A stretch of DNA of 62,997 bases, taken from the NCBI GenBank assembly GCA_019752535.1, contig JAIEMA010000033.1, positions 1-62,997 on the forward strand, written 5' to 3'. The stretch's first letter is position 1, and each line of letters begins with the position of its first letter. Both the position numbers and the translations under genes were made by a program. The stretch is from Bacteriovoracaceae bacterium. Lineage in GTDB: Bacteria > Bdellovibrionota > Bacteriovoracia > Bacteriovoracales > Bacteriovoracaceae. Positions 51,777 to 58,828 of this stretch are shown in pieces. The notes beneath the pieces were generated by a model. The model was given only the letters and a program-made list of their open reading frames with translations. It ran no database searches and was not told the DNA's origin.

Positions 51777-53164
51777 TTAGCCGCTTGAATAAGATCATTA
51801 ATTAATTTATTGATGACCACTTGATTTTGCTCTGGGTGAGCAATGATGAGACGAATAAAGCTTTCTCCCTTGCGAGTGGCGATATTGACCATGGCCTGTC
51901 CATTTTCCATTAACTTCTCCCTCAAACTTCTATGCCACTCAAGTTCATGTCCGGGCTTGGCACCTTGAACTTTAAAACACACATTTAAAGAAGTAGGTCT
52001 TGAGATCAACTCGAGCTGAGGTTTTTGTAAAATGAGGTCCGCTGCCATTTGAGCCTGAGCAAAGAGACCATCCACTAATTTCTCCATACCAGCTTCGCCT
52101 TGGGCCCTCCATGCAAACCAGGTTTTCACTGCATCCGTTTTTCGGCCACACTGAAGAGAGGAAGGGCCCAAGTCCCATGAGCCCGCTTCAGAAGCATGAA
52201 AGATGTATTCTCCACCCCCCCCTGCGTGAGAAGCTCTGAGTGCATTTTCATGTTGGGTGAGAAAAAAAGAACTGATGAGTCCGGTGCCCAGCATTTTATG
52301 ATTGTCCCATCCCATACTGTCGACAAGTTCAATCCCTTGCATCAAGCTTCTGTGTTTTTTTGAAATAAGTGCACTACCACCCCATGCCCCATCAACATGA
52401 AACCAGAGACCAAATTTTTTTGCGATCACAGATATCTCTTGGATCGGATCATATTCACCCATGACCGTTGTGCCCGCAGTGGCCCCAATGAAAAAAGGAG
52501 CTTCCTGGGCTTTAAGACTTTGCTCAATGGCTTGTTGAAGGGATTCAGGTTTCATTTTTCCCGACTCGTCTGTTTCAATAAGTCTTAAATTTTTTGAGCC
52601 AAGGCCCATAATGTTAAATGCTTTATCAAATGAGTAATGCGCTTCCTGACTTATAAAAGCGACAAGGGGCTTAGGGCTTCTTCCAGTTTCTTTGATTTCT
52701 GGAAAAAGACGATTCCTCCCCATTAAGAGAGCGACTAAATTGGCATTGGAACCACCAGTCACCATAATTCCATCGTATTTCTTCCACCCAATAAATTCTG
52801 CGAGCTTATCAATGAGACTTCTCTCCATCATGGTAGCGAGAGGTGAAGCCTCATAGGTGGCCATCGTTGTGTTCGTCACTGTGGAGAGAATATCACCGGC
52901 CATCGCCCAAGGCTGGAGTCCTGAGAATAGCTGATTCATAAATTGAGGATGAAGTGTCCCCACTGCATTTGAGAGATAGTCTTCAGCGAGCTTTTTTAAC
53001 TGATCAGCTGAAGTGGTCTGTTTGGGGATTTTAAAATCGTAAATCTCCCTCAGCTTAAGTGGGGAGAGAGAAGGGCCAACTCCGCGATCAGGAAGTTTTG
53101 AGAAATAACTTTCGACGAGCTCTGTTGTGAGTTTCAACACTTCAAGATGTGAGGAATCACTCAT
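51773..53164 (-). CDS. PLP-dependent GAD/cysteine-sulfinate-type decarboxylase
   Basis: 463 residues, group II amino-acid decarboxylase. Recognised stretches are HPQFMNQLFSGLQPWAMAGD, ATYEASPLATMMER, GATAGTTVMGEYDP, HVDGAWGGSALISKKHR and the PLP Lys in WDNHKMLGTG. The whole protein, down to LQCGRKTDAVKTWFAWRAQG, resembles the GAD/CSAD subfamily of animals more than bacterial GadB. CSAD members turn cysteine sulfinate into hypotaurine. A cysteine dioxygenase gene upstream in the same row supplies that substrate. Glutamate or aspartate remain possible, and substrate residues cannot be decided here. AAGGA lies 7 bases before the ATG. Confidence 0.85.
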   Translation of the reverse strand: MSDSSHLEVLKLTTELVESYFSKLPDRGVGPSLSPLKLREIYDFKIPKQTTSADQLKKLAEDYLSNAVGTLHPQFMNQLFSGLQPWAMAGDILSTVTNTTMATYEASPLATMMERSLIDKLAEFIGWKKYDGIMVTGGSNANLVALLMGRNRLFPEIKETGRSPKPLVAFISQEAHYSFDKAFNIMGLGSKNLRLIETDESGKMKPESLQQAIEQSLKAQEAPFFIGATAGTTVMGEYDPIQEISVIAKKFGLWFHVDGAWGGSALISKKHRSLMQGIELVDSMGWDNHKMLGTGLISSFFLTQHENALRASHAGGGGEYIFHASEAGSWDLGPSSLQCGRKTDAVKTWFAWRAQGEAGMEKLVDGLFAQAQMAADLILQKPQLELISRPTSLNVCFKVQGAKPGHELEWHRSLREKLMENGQAMVNIATRKGESFIRLIIAHPEQNQVVINKLINDLIQAAK

Positions 53165-53173
53165 AAATAATCC

Positions 53174-54019
53174 TTAGGCCATAGAAGTTTCAAGTCGGCG
53201 ATTGAAAGTTGACTTGAGATCGTTAAAATCCAGCACGGTAAAAATATCCATACAGTCCATCTCTCCGTCATAGGCCGGAGTCGGACCAATCTTTGAGCCC
53301 GCCGCAAGATACATTTGTAGCAATGAGGTTGGTTTTGTTTCTTTGACCTTGGGCTGATGAGTGATTTGTTGGATTTCTGGATAAGTCTCAAGAGAGAATT
53401 CAGGCAAAGGTTTGGCCCATTCATCTGGTAAAAGAGAGCCCGCACTTTGTGCCTCGGATTTTATGATCGACCAGTCACTCATCTCTTGGCGAGTAAGGCT
53501 TGAGCAGCCGAACATATAACGTGCATTAGATCGAGCAGCATACTCACATAAACCTCTCCATAGAAGTCTAATCACTAGTCCTTGGCGGTGTTCAGAATCC
53601 ACACATGCTCTCCCAAGCTCCATTTTGTTCCCATCATTTTTCATAAAACCAGTGAGATCAAATTCCCCTCTGGTGTAGAAACTCTCATCCATGTCGGGGC
53701 TTGTTCTTAAACGATAGGTCGCTAGAACTTTATGATCCGCCTTTCTGATAATAATAAGGTGATCACATTTGAAATCATGCTCATCGACATCAAAGGGAGG
53801 AGTAAACGGGTAGGGATGAGTGCCTGAAAATTCTTGAAAAAAAACATCAAAGCGAAGTTTTAAAACGGAGAGCCATTCTTTTTTTGTTTGCGCAATTTTG
53901 ATGATGTATTGACCGACCGTGTATTCAAAAGAGATTTTTGGTTTCGGTGTACGAAGGAGTTTGTAATAGTATTGCTTTCTCTGCCAAATAAAGCCTAAAG
54001 AAAAAAGTAATCGCTTCAT
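53174..54019 (-). CDS. OlsB-like N-acyltransferase (GNAT)
   Basis: 281 residues from the ATG at 54019, chosen because AAGG lies 6 bases upstream; an upstream TTG start lacks a ribosome site. The OlsB/hemolysin-type pattern is clear: LRFDVFFQEF, DVDEHDFKCDHLIII, TYRLRTSPDM, FYTRGEFDL, MELGRACVDSEHR, LLWRGLCEYA and FGCSSL. OlsB transfers a 3-hydroxyacyl group from ACP to the amino group of ornithine. Here ornithine is not implied; the neighbouring decarboxylase and cysteine dioxygenase suggest taurine or hypotaurine as acceptor. Confidence 0.88.
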   Translation of the reverse strand: MKRLLFSLGFIWQRKQYYYKLLRTPKPKISFEYTVGQYIIKIAQTKKEWLSVLKLRFDVFFQEFSGTHPYPFTPPFDVDEHDFKCDHLIIIRKADHKVLATYRLRTSPDMDESFYTRGEFDLTGFMKNDGNKMELGRACVDSEHRQGLVIRLLWRGLCEYAARSNARYMFGCSSLTRQEMSDWSIIKSEAQSAGSLLPDEWAKPLPEFSLETYPEIQQITHQPKVKETKPTSLLQMYLAAGSKIGPTPAYDGEMDCMDIFTVLDFNDLKSTFNRRLETSMA

Positions 54020-54125
54020 AGACATCCTTGTTAGAGTGACAACTTTAGGGTCCCGAAACTGATCAAATAAGTAAAAGTATTTAGCACCTTGACCACCCTT
54101 CTTAACCAAACCTTAACTCAAACTA

Positions 54126-54593
54126 TCAAAAGATTTGAGGCTCTCGATTTTCCCAGCTATTTGATGCATGATCCAGAACTTGAAGAAAGGCCAAGGGTTT
54201 TGAGTAAATATGTAAACTCACGGCTTCCTGCTCACTGTGAAGTGTGTGAAAGCTCTCTTCATCGCAGATATAAGTGTCCATCCCAGCTGCTAAAAAATTT
54301 TCTTCTTGAAGTGTGTTACTAAATGGGCGAAATCTTTTTTCTATCAGAGAGCCGGATAGAATTTTCATAAAACAATCGCTGCCCCCATGCCCGTGGAGAA
54401 CAGTAGAGCTTCCTGGGCCCCAGTGCATAAGAACTATCTCATAAGTGTCACAAGTGAAGAGTCTTTCGCGTTTACGTTCATGCAAGGCGAGTGGATGTTT
54501 TTGAAAGTCGATTACAATTTGACTTAAAAGTAGACCGGGTCGATCGTTCTTATTAAGGTTGAGTGAATCTTTATTAACTATCCGGCTAAGCAT
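54126..54593 (-). CDS. Cysteine dioxygenase-type thiol dioxygenase
   Basis: 155 residues, cupin fold. The iron ligands are His67, His69 (LHGHGGS) and His116 (FHTLHS). Cys74 in SDCFMK occupies the place of the cofactor-forming Cys93 of mammalian enzymes, and Tyr130 with His128 and Ser126 in SLHIY match the Ser-His-Tyr triad, a Cys-Tyr cofactor set rare in bacteria. An Arg near residue 43 may bind the carboxylate. It would oxidise cysteine to cysteine sulfinate in the cytosol. It begins the row of lipid-related genes on this strand, 106 bases before the OlsB-like gene. Confidence 0.85.
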   Translation of the reverse strand: MLSRIVNKDSLNLNKNDRPGLLLSQIVIDFQKHPLALHERKRERLFTCDTYEIVLMHWGPGSSTVLHGHGGSDCFMKILSGSLIEKRFRPFSNTLQEENFLAAGMDTYICDEESFHTLHSEQEAVSLHIYSKPLAFLQVLDHASNSWENREPQIF

Positions 54594-54624
54594 GAACTTT
54601 TGTCCTTATTCAGTAGGTAATAGT

Positions 54625-54642
54625 ATGTTAATATGTAAACAT
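54625..54642. promoter_or_regulatory. Palindromic operator, copy 2 of 3
   Basis: ATGTTAATATGTAAACAT, one base different from the copy at 9166 in the 18-base block. It lies between the divergent cysteine dioxygenase and YHS genes, 17 bases before the YHS start codon, and probably regulates the YHS-DedA unit. Confidence 0.75.
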
Positions 54643-54659
54643 TTTGCCAAGGAAGTATC

Positions 54660-55109
54660 TTGAAAACTTTAGTTTATGCCTTCATTCTTAGTTTTGTGAC
54701 GACTTTATCAATAGCGACCTATGCTATTGATAAAAAAGATAACATTCAAGAAGGATATGGCGCTGCGGGCTATGATCTCGTGAGTTATATTCAAGACTTA
54801 AAAGCGGAGGCTGGATCAAAAACATATTCGGCCTCTTATAACGGGACTGTTTATTTATTCAAATCAGTCGAACATAAGACAGAATTTCTCAAATCACCTT
54901 CACTTTATTTACCTCAATATGGGGGTTGGTGTGCTTACGCAATGGCAGATAATGACAATGTGGAAGTGGATCCCAAGACGTTTAAGGTCATCGAAGGGAA
55001 GCTTTATCTTTTTTATAATGGTCTTTGGGGCAATACTCTTAACAAGTGGAATAAGGATGAAGTGGGCCTAAAGAAAAAAGCAGATAAGAACTGGGGATTA
55101 GAGAAATGA
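54660..55109 (+). CDS. Exported YHS-domain protein
   Basis: 149 residues with a signal peptide (cleavage about residue 22). It starts at TTG with AAGGAAG upstream. The mature part matches YHS-domain proteins: YDLVSYIQDLKAEAGS, NGTVYLFKSVEHKTEFLKSP and YGGWCAYAMADND. Relatives are known as periplasmic metal (copper or heme-related) proteins, but no classic metal site is seen here. It forms a coupled pair with the DedA gene and is controlled by the operator at 54625. Confidence 0.8.
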   Translation: MKTLVYAFILSFVTTLSIATYAIDKKDNIQEGYGAAGYDLVSYIQDLKAEAGSKTYSASYNGTVYLFKSVEHKTEFLKSPSLYLPQYGGWCAYAMADNDNVEVDPKTFKVIEGKLYLFYNGLWGNTLNKWNKDEVGLKKKADKNWGLEK

Positions 55110-55651
55110 ATTTTGAAGGAGAGTTTTTAAATCTCGTTCATTCTCCTGCGCTACTTTTTTTTGCTATAATCTTTGCGACTTTTATCCTTGAAGATCCTGC
55201 AACGATTGCGACTGGAGTTCTCCTAGGCAAGGGACTTATTTCATGGCCATTTTCCATGGCCGCACTAACGATAGGTATATATCTGGGCGACTTAGGTCTG
55301 TATTTGATTGGGTTTGGTATTCAGAAAGGATTTTTCAAAAAGAAAGAGTGGAAATTAAAACCTTCTACTTTTGATATTGTCATCGCTCGATTCATCCCAG
55401 GATTAAGAACTTTGACCTTTAGTGCTGCAGGTTTTTTTAAATATCCATTGAGAAAATTTATAGTCATCATCTTTCCCTCTTCTTTAATCTGGAGCGTGCT
55501 GCTTTTGCTTGGAACCAATCAATTGGTGAGATTATTCTCAGATTTACCCGTTTGGGTTTGGACGATCCTAGGAATTGCTTTAATGGGATTAGGCCACGTT
55601 GTGAAATCGTATTTTTCTAAGAGCGCTGACGATACTGAAGCCAGACTCTAA
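55106..55651 (+). CDS. DedA-family membrane protein
   Basis: 181 residues and about four or five membrane segments. The DedA/VTT pattern is visible: LEDPATIATGVLLGKGLISW, GIYLGDLGLYLIGFGIQ, then ARFIPGLRTLTFSAAGFFKYPLRKFI. DedA proteins are inner-membrane lipid scramblase-like or proton-linked transporters and protect the membrane from stress. It overlaps the YHS stop (ATGA), and shares its operator. The convergent ATP-grasp gene overlaps its end by 35 bases. Confidence 0.82.
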   Translation: MNFEGEFLNLVHSPALLFFAIIFATFILEDPATIATGVLLGKGLISWPFSMAALTIGIYLGDLGLYLIGFGIQKGFFKKKEWKLKPSTFDIVIARFIPGLRTLTFSAAGFFKYPLRKFIVIIFPSSLIWSVLLLLGTNQLVRLFSDLPVWVWTILGIALMGLGHVVKSYFSKSADDTEARL

Positions 55652-56627
55652 CAAAGCTCATAAAGCTCGAAGGTTTTTGAGGTGATTTAGAAGAGATATC
55701 GGCTAAATCAAGCCAGTGAATGACTAAATCGCGCCAAGCACTAAGTAAATTATTTTTAGGATCATAGATGTGTCCCGGCTCTGAGAATGCGCCGTTGAGT
55801 TCCATGATTTTCCATCCGCGTCCCATTTTGAATTCTTTCTCAGATGGTGCCTTAAGATCAAAACGTCCAAAGAAAAAACCAGGTGTCTGCGAGGCAATTT
55901 TTTTAGCAGTCTCTAAGACTTCATTTGTAATAAGATGATTCCCGTTAAGAAAAGTCGTACCTCTTTTGTGGTTTCCGATCTTCTCGAGGATAATCTCTTC
56001 ATTTGCTTGTGGAATTTTTTTAGGATCCCAACCTAATTCAATAAGGCGATTCCACTGAAAACGGGCCCTTGGGATTTTACTTACTAATTCTTCAAGACTA
56101 GCTTTGCCGTCTCCCCGGACACTTAAAAAACCTTTCGTCACAACGGAGGTCACACGAGTGAGTTGCGATTGGGGATCTTTAATGACCATGACTCCCGCTT
56201 CAAATGAATCGGTAATAAATTCTTGAACTAAGTAAGGACGCTTGAGTTTTTTGGCATAAAGAAGAAGTTCTTCAGGGGAGTGAATAATTTTAATGAAATC
56301 ACCACGCTCCCCAACATCTGGTTTGGCCACTAAGGGATAAGACAAAGAAGTATTTTTTATAGCGGATTGTATCTCATCAAAGCTCTCATTACTCTGAAAG
56401 GGGCACCACAGAGGAAGATATTCCTTTGGAAGCTGTTTTAAGATAAGAGTTTTTGACTCTTCAATACAACCCCCTAACGGGATAAATGGATTTGAAGCAG
56501 TAAAAAAAACTAACGACCGTCCCTTAAGGCTTAGCCAGGGCCAAATCAGAAAAACAGGAGAGTAGAATGCCCAAAAAGGCCAATACTCAAAGTGGGTCAG
56601 CCTGTGGAGGCGATCTTGTAGATTCAT
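55617..56627 (-). CDS. ATP-grasp enzyme with N-terminal membrane-like segment
   Basis: 336 residues. After FYSPVFLIWPWLSLKGRSLVFFTASNP (membrane-like) comes the ATP-grasp core: YPLVAKPDVGERGDFIKII (phosphate loop and Lys), VQEFI (Glu pair), GRFDLKAPSE and KIMELNGAFSEPGH (metal-binding Asp, Glu and Asn). The D-Ala-D-Ala ligase-like ATP-grasp family is the nearest, but the acceptor is unknown. It overlaps the MarR gene by 4 bases and may be linked to it in a stress response. Confidence 0.78.
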   Translation of the reverse strand: MNLQDRLHRLTHFEYWPFWAFYSPVFLIWPWLSLKGRSLVFFTASNPFIPLGGCIEESKTLILKQLPKEYLPLWCPFQSNESFDEIQSAIKNTSLSYPLVAKPDVGERGDFIKIIHSPEELLLYAKKLKRPYLVQEFITDSFEAGVMVIKDPQSQLTRVTSVVTKGFLSVRGDGKASLEELVSKIPRARFQWNRLIELGWDPKKIPQANEEIILEKIGNHKRGTTFLNGNHLITNEVLETAKKIASQTPGFFFGRFDLKAPSEKEFKMGRGWKIMELNGAFSEPGHIYDPKNNLLSAWRDLVIHWLDLADISSKSPQKPSSFMSFVRVWLQYRQRS

Positions 56628-57097
56628 ATATGGGATTCAATCTTCTCTTTAATCTTTTTCCACTGTTTAAGGAAATGGGCATCCGCCTCCAAAGGGAGTT
56701 TTTGAATATTTTCAAAATGTAGACTCATGAGAGTTTCAGTTTGATCAACACCTTTTTGAGTTAAAATAAATTTAGGTCTTCCCTTCGTGGAGACCAGAGG
56801 ACAAGACATAATCAATCCATCTTCTTCAAGTCTTTTGATGAATGTACTCATATTGCCGCGGGAGACTCTTAAGCGTTCCGAAAGATTAGCCGCACTGAGT
56901 GGTCCGTCAAAATAGAGCGCAAACAGCAGCCTGAAGCGAGGATAGGTACAGTTGAGTTTAAGTAGCTTTTTTTCGAGATGGTCATAGATCAGCTCCACAG
57001 TAAGGAGCATCGATCGCCAGGTCTCAACCTTCGTCTCTTTGAGGGTAGCGTTTAATTTTTTTTTCTTCTTATAGAGGGGGGCGTTTGTTTTTGACAT
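56624..57097 (-). CDS. MarR-family transcriptional regulator
   Basis: 157 residues from the ATG at 57097 (the frame continues to a TTG at 57133). Winged helix pattern: FRLLFALYFDGPLSAANLSERLRVSRGNMSTFIKRLEEDGLI. The basic N-terminal tail (YKKKKKLNATLKE) is an extra. TATAAT lies 11 bases before the ATG, so the transcript may be nearly leaderless. The palindrome at 57143-57160 is 46 bases upstream and recurs at two other operons, so this is the candidate repressor of all three. Confidence 0.85.
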   Translation of the reverse strand: MSKTNAPLYKKKKKLNATLKETKVETWRSMLLTVELIYDHLEKKLLKLNCTYPRFRLLFALYFDGPLSAANLSERLRVSRGNMSTFIKRLEEDGLIMSCPLVSTKGRPKFILTQKGVDQTETLMSLHFENIQKLPLEADAHFLKQWKKIKEKIESHI

Positions 57098-57142
57098 GAA
57101 ATAATTATAATTGAAATGTGGATTGTCTAACAAGGGGGGGCA

Positions 57143-57160
57143 ATGTTAATTTATTAACAT
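57143..57160. promoter_or_regulatory. Palindromic operator, copy 3 of 3
   Basis: ATGTTAATTTATTAACAT, a perfect palindrome (extended arms AATGTTAA / TTAACATT around TTTA). It lies between the MarR and DoxX genes, 12 bases before the DoxX start codon, overlapping neither coding region. Copies 1 and 2 have the same half-sites with one or two changes. Confidence 0.85.
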
Positions 57161-57171
57161 TCGGAGAAAAC

Positions 57172-57549
57172 ATGAAAAAACTAGTGCTCGCCCTAAAAAT
57201 CCTACCCGCAGTGATCCTGCTTCAAACACTCTTTTTTAAATTTACCGGCGCCCCGGAATCTATCGCAATCTTTTCGACTTTGGGAGTTGAGCCCTGGGGG
57301 CGCATTGCGACTGGAGTGCTTGAATTAGTGGGGGCAATCCTGATTTTAATTCCAATCACCTCTCTCTATGGTGCACTCTTTATCTCCTCAATGATGATAG
57401 GCGCAGTCCTCTCTCATCTCATTTTTCTAGGCATTTCCGTTCAAGATGATGGAGGATTTCTCTTCGCTCTAGCAGTCATAGCCTTTATGACAAGCAGTGC
57501 CTCTGCCTATTTAAGTTTTATGAAATCTACCAAGAATAAACGAGCTTAA
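57172..57549 (+). CDS. DoxX-family membrane protein
   Basis: 125 residues from the ATG at 57172, preceded by GGAG at 6 bases. Four membrane segments; pattern LKILPAVILLQTLFFKFTGAPESI and GRIATGVLELVGAILILIP of the DoxX group. DoxX proteins are small quinone-related membrane proteins often regulated by MarR proteins. It is divergent from the MarR gene and controlled by the perfect palindrome between them. Confidence 0.85.
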   Translation: MKKLVLALKILPAVILLQTLFFKFTGAPESIAIFSTLGVEPWGRIATGVLELVGAILILIPITSLYGALFISSMMIGAVLSHLIFLGISVQDDGGFLFALAVIAFMTSSASAYLSFMKSTKNKRA

Positions 57550-58816
57550 ATTGAGCCGAATCATATTTTTGATATATACCAAGGAGAGTCTTTTGAGGTC
57601 CTTGGATATGTTGGGTGCCAAAATCCATTGTTAAAGATGTTGAAAGCCTGCGATTTACATTAAATTTATAAATTGAAGAGCCTCCGACTTGATCATAAAC
57701 GCCACCAAGCATGAAAGTTGTCTCTTCGCCCCAGGGGATTCTCACTCCGGCCGTCCAGGCTTCTTCAAAGAGAGATCTTAAAAAACTAATTTGATTTTCA
57801 TTTAATTTTTTCTGCCTCACATGTTCGATCACCCCTGTAATGAGTCCAATTGGTGTCTCGACACTTTTCTCTAATCCGATCACTCCGGTATAGGTTTCTT
57901 TAGGGACGCGAGAATCATTCGTTTCTGGTTTTTGAATATTGGCACCCCCTTTGATCGCCCAAGATTCGAAGGGAATAAGGAAGGTAGCGGCCATGGCCTG
58001 TTGGCGGTAGTAGAGAGGTTTAAGTTTGACTGGCCCGTCAACCATGAGAACTTGTTTCGGAGACAAGGAGATAAGTGAGGCATTCACCTCTGTAAGAAGA
58101 AAAGGGGATTGCGCTAATCCGTTGTAGTATACGAGTTGCATTTCTAAGTTTTCGGTCTTTCTCGCAATTTTCGCGGCCACGTTGTTTCTGGTAGCATGAT
58201 TAATTTCTTCAGCTGAGAGGTAGCGATAAGTGACATCGTTTGGGATTCTCAATTCAAGATTTTGAGATTCGATAGGGAGTCGATTTTCTCTTGGAAGCCA
58301 AGGGCTATGGGCCCCGGGTAAAACAGGTTTAGTTTGTGAGGGGATATAGAGGATCTCCCAGCTCCAGGCATTTTTTTCTTGAGCGAGTGAAAGACCTGCA
58401 GAACCAAGTGACACAGGATTTGTCGGATCAACCCAGTTTTTTGAATGCACAATATCGGCTGGATTAATAATGTCTGGGCCATCAGTCTGCATCGTTTGAT
58501 AGCCAAGCTTAAGGGCCATCGTTTTATACTTAGATTGGAGATAGAGGTTTTTAATGTTCCACTGAAACCTCTCCACTTCATCTCTAGCGTTGTAATCCGT
58601 TCTAATCCAGATGTCTGATTTAAATTTCAACTGAGAGTTAATTTTTTTCTCTAGCCTGTGCTCTGTTTGCAGGCCCGCCTTTTGGGTGGGAACATTATGA
58701 GAGGTCCCAAAATTGAGACCATTAAAATAAGGCGCCACGTTGCCACTATATTTCCAGTCGGCCACTGCATCAGTTGTGATGATGAAGGCAGCAAACGCTG
58801 CTGATTTCCAATCCAT
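57527..58816 (-). CDS. Exported porin-like protein of an RND export operon
   Basis: 429 residues with a signal peptide-like start (MDWKSAAFAAFIITTDAVADW). Many alternating aromatic strands (for example NLYLQSKYKTMALKLGYQTM, WEILYIPSQTK and LVYYNGLAQS) and a terminal FKLVYSW with aromatic last residue indicate an outer-membrane beta-barrel. Similar barrels accompany MMPL exporters and LolA-like proteins in lipid export operons. The gene follows the exporter after 12 bases. Confidence 0.7.
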   Translation of the reverse strand: MDWKSAAFAAFIITTDAVADWKYSGNVAPYFNGLNFGTSHNVPTQKAGLQTEHRLEKKINSQLKFKSDIWIRTDYNARDEVERFQWNIKNLYLQSKYKTMALKLGYQTMQTDGPDIINPADIVHSKNWVDPTNPVSLGSAGLSLAQEKNAWSWEILYIPSQTKPVLPGAHSPWLPRENRLPIESQNLELRIPNDVTYRYLSAEEINHATRNNVAAKIARKTENLEMQLVYYNGLAQSPFLLTEVNASLISLSPKQVLMVDGPVKLKPLYYRQQAMAATFLIPFESWAIKGGANIQKPETNDSRVPKETYTGVIGLEKSVETPIGLITGVIEHVRQKKLNENQISFLRSLFEEAWTAGVRIPWGEETTFMLGGVYDQVGGSSIYKFNVNRRLSTSLTMDFGTQHIQGPQKTLLGIYQKYDSAQFKLVYSW

Positions 58817-58828
58817 GGAAGACCTCGT

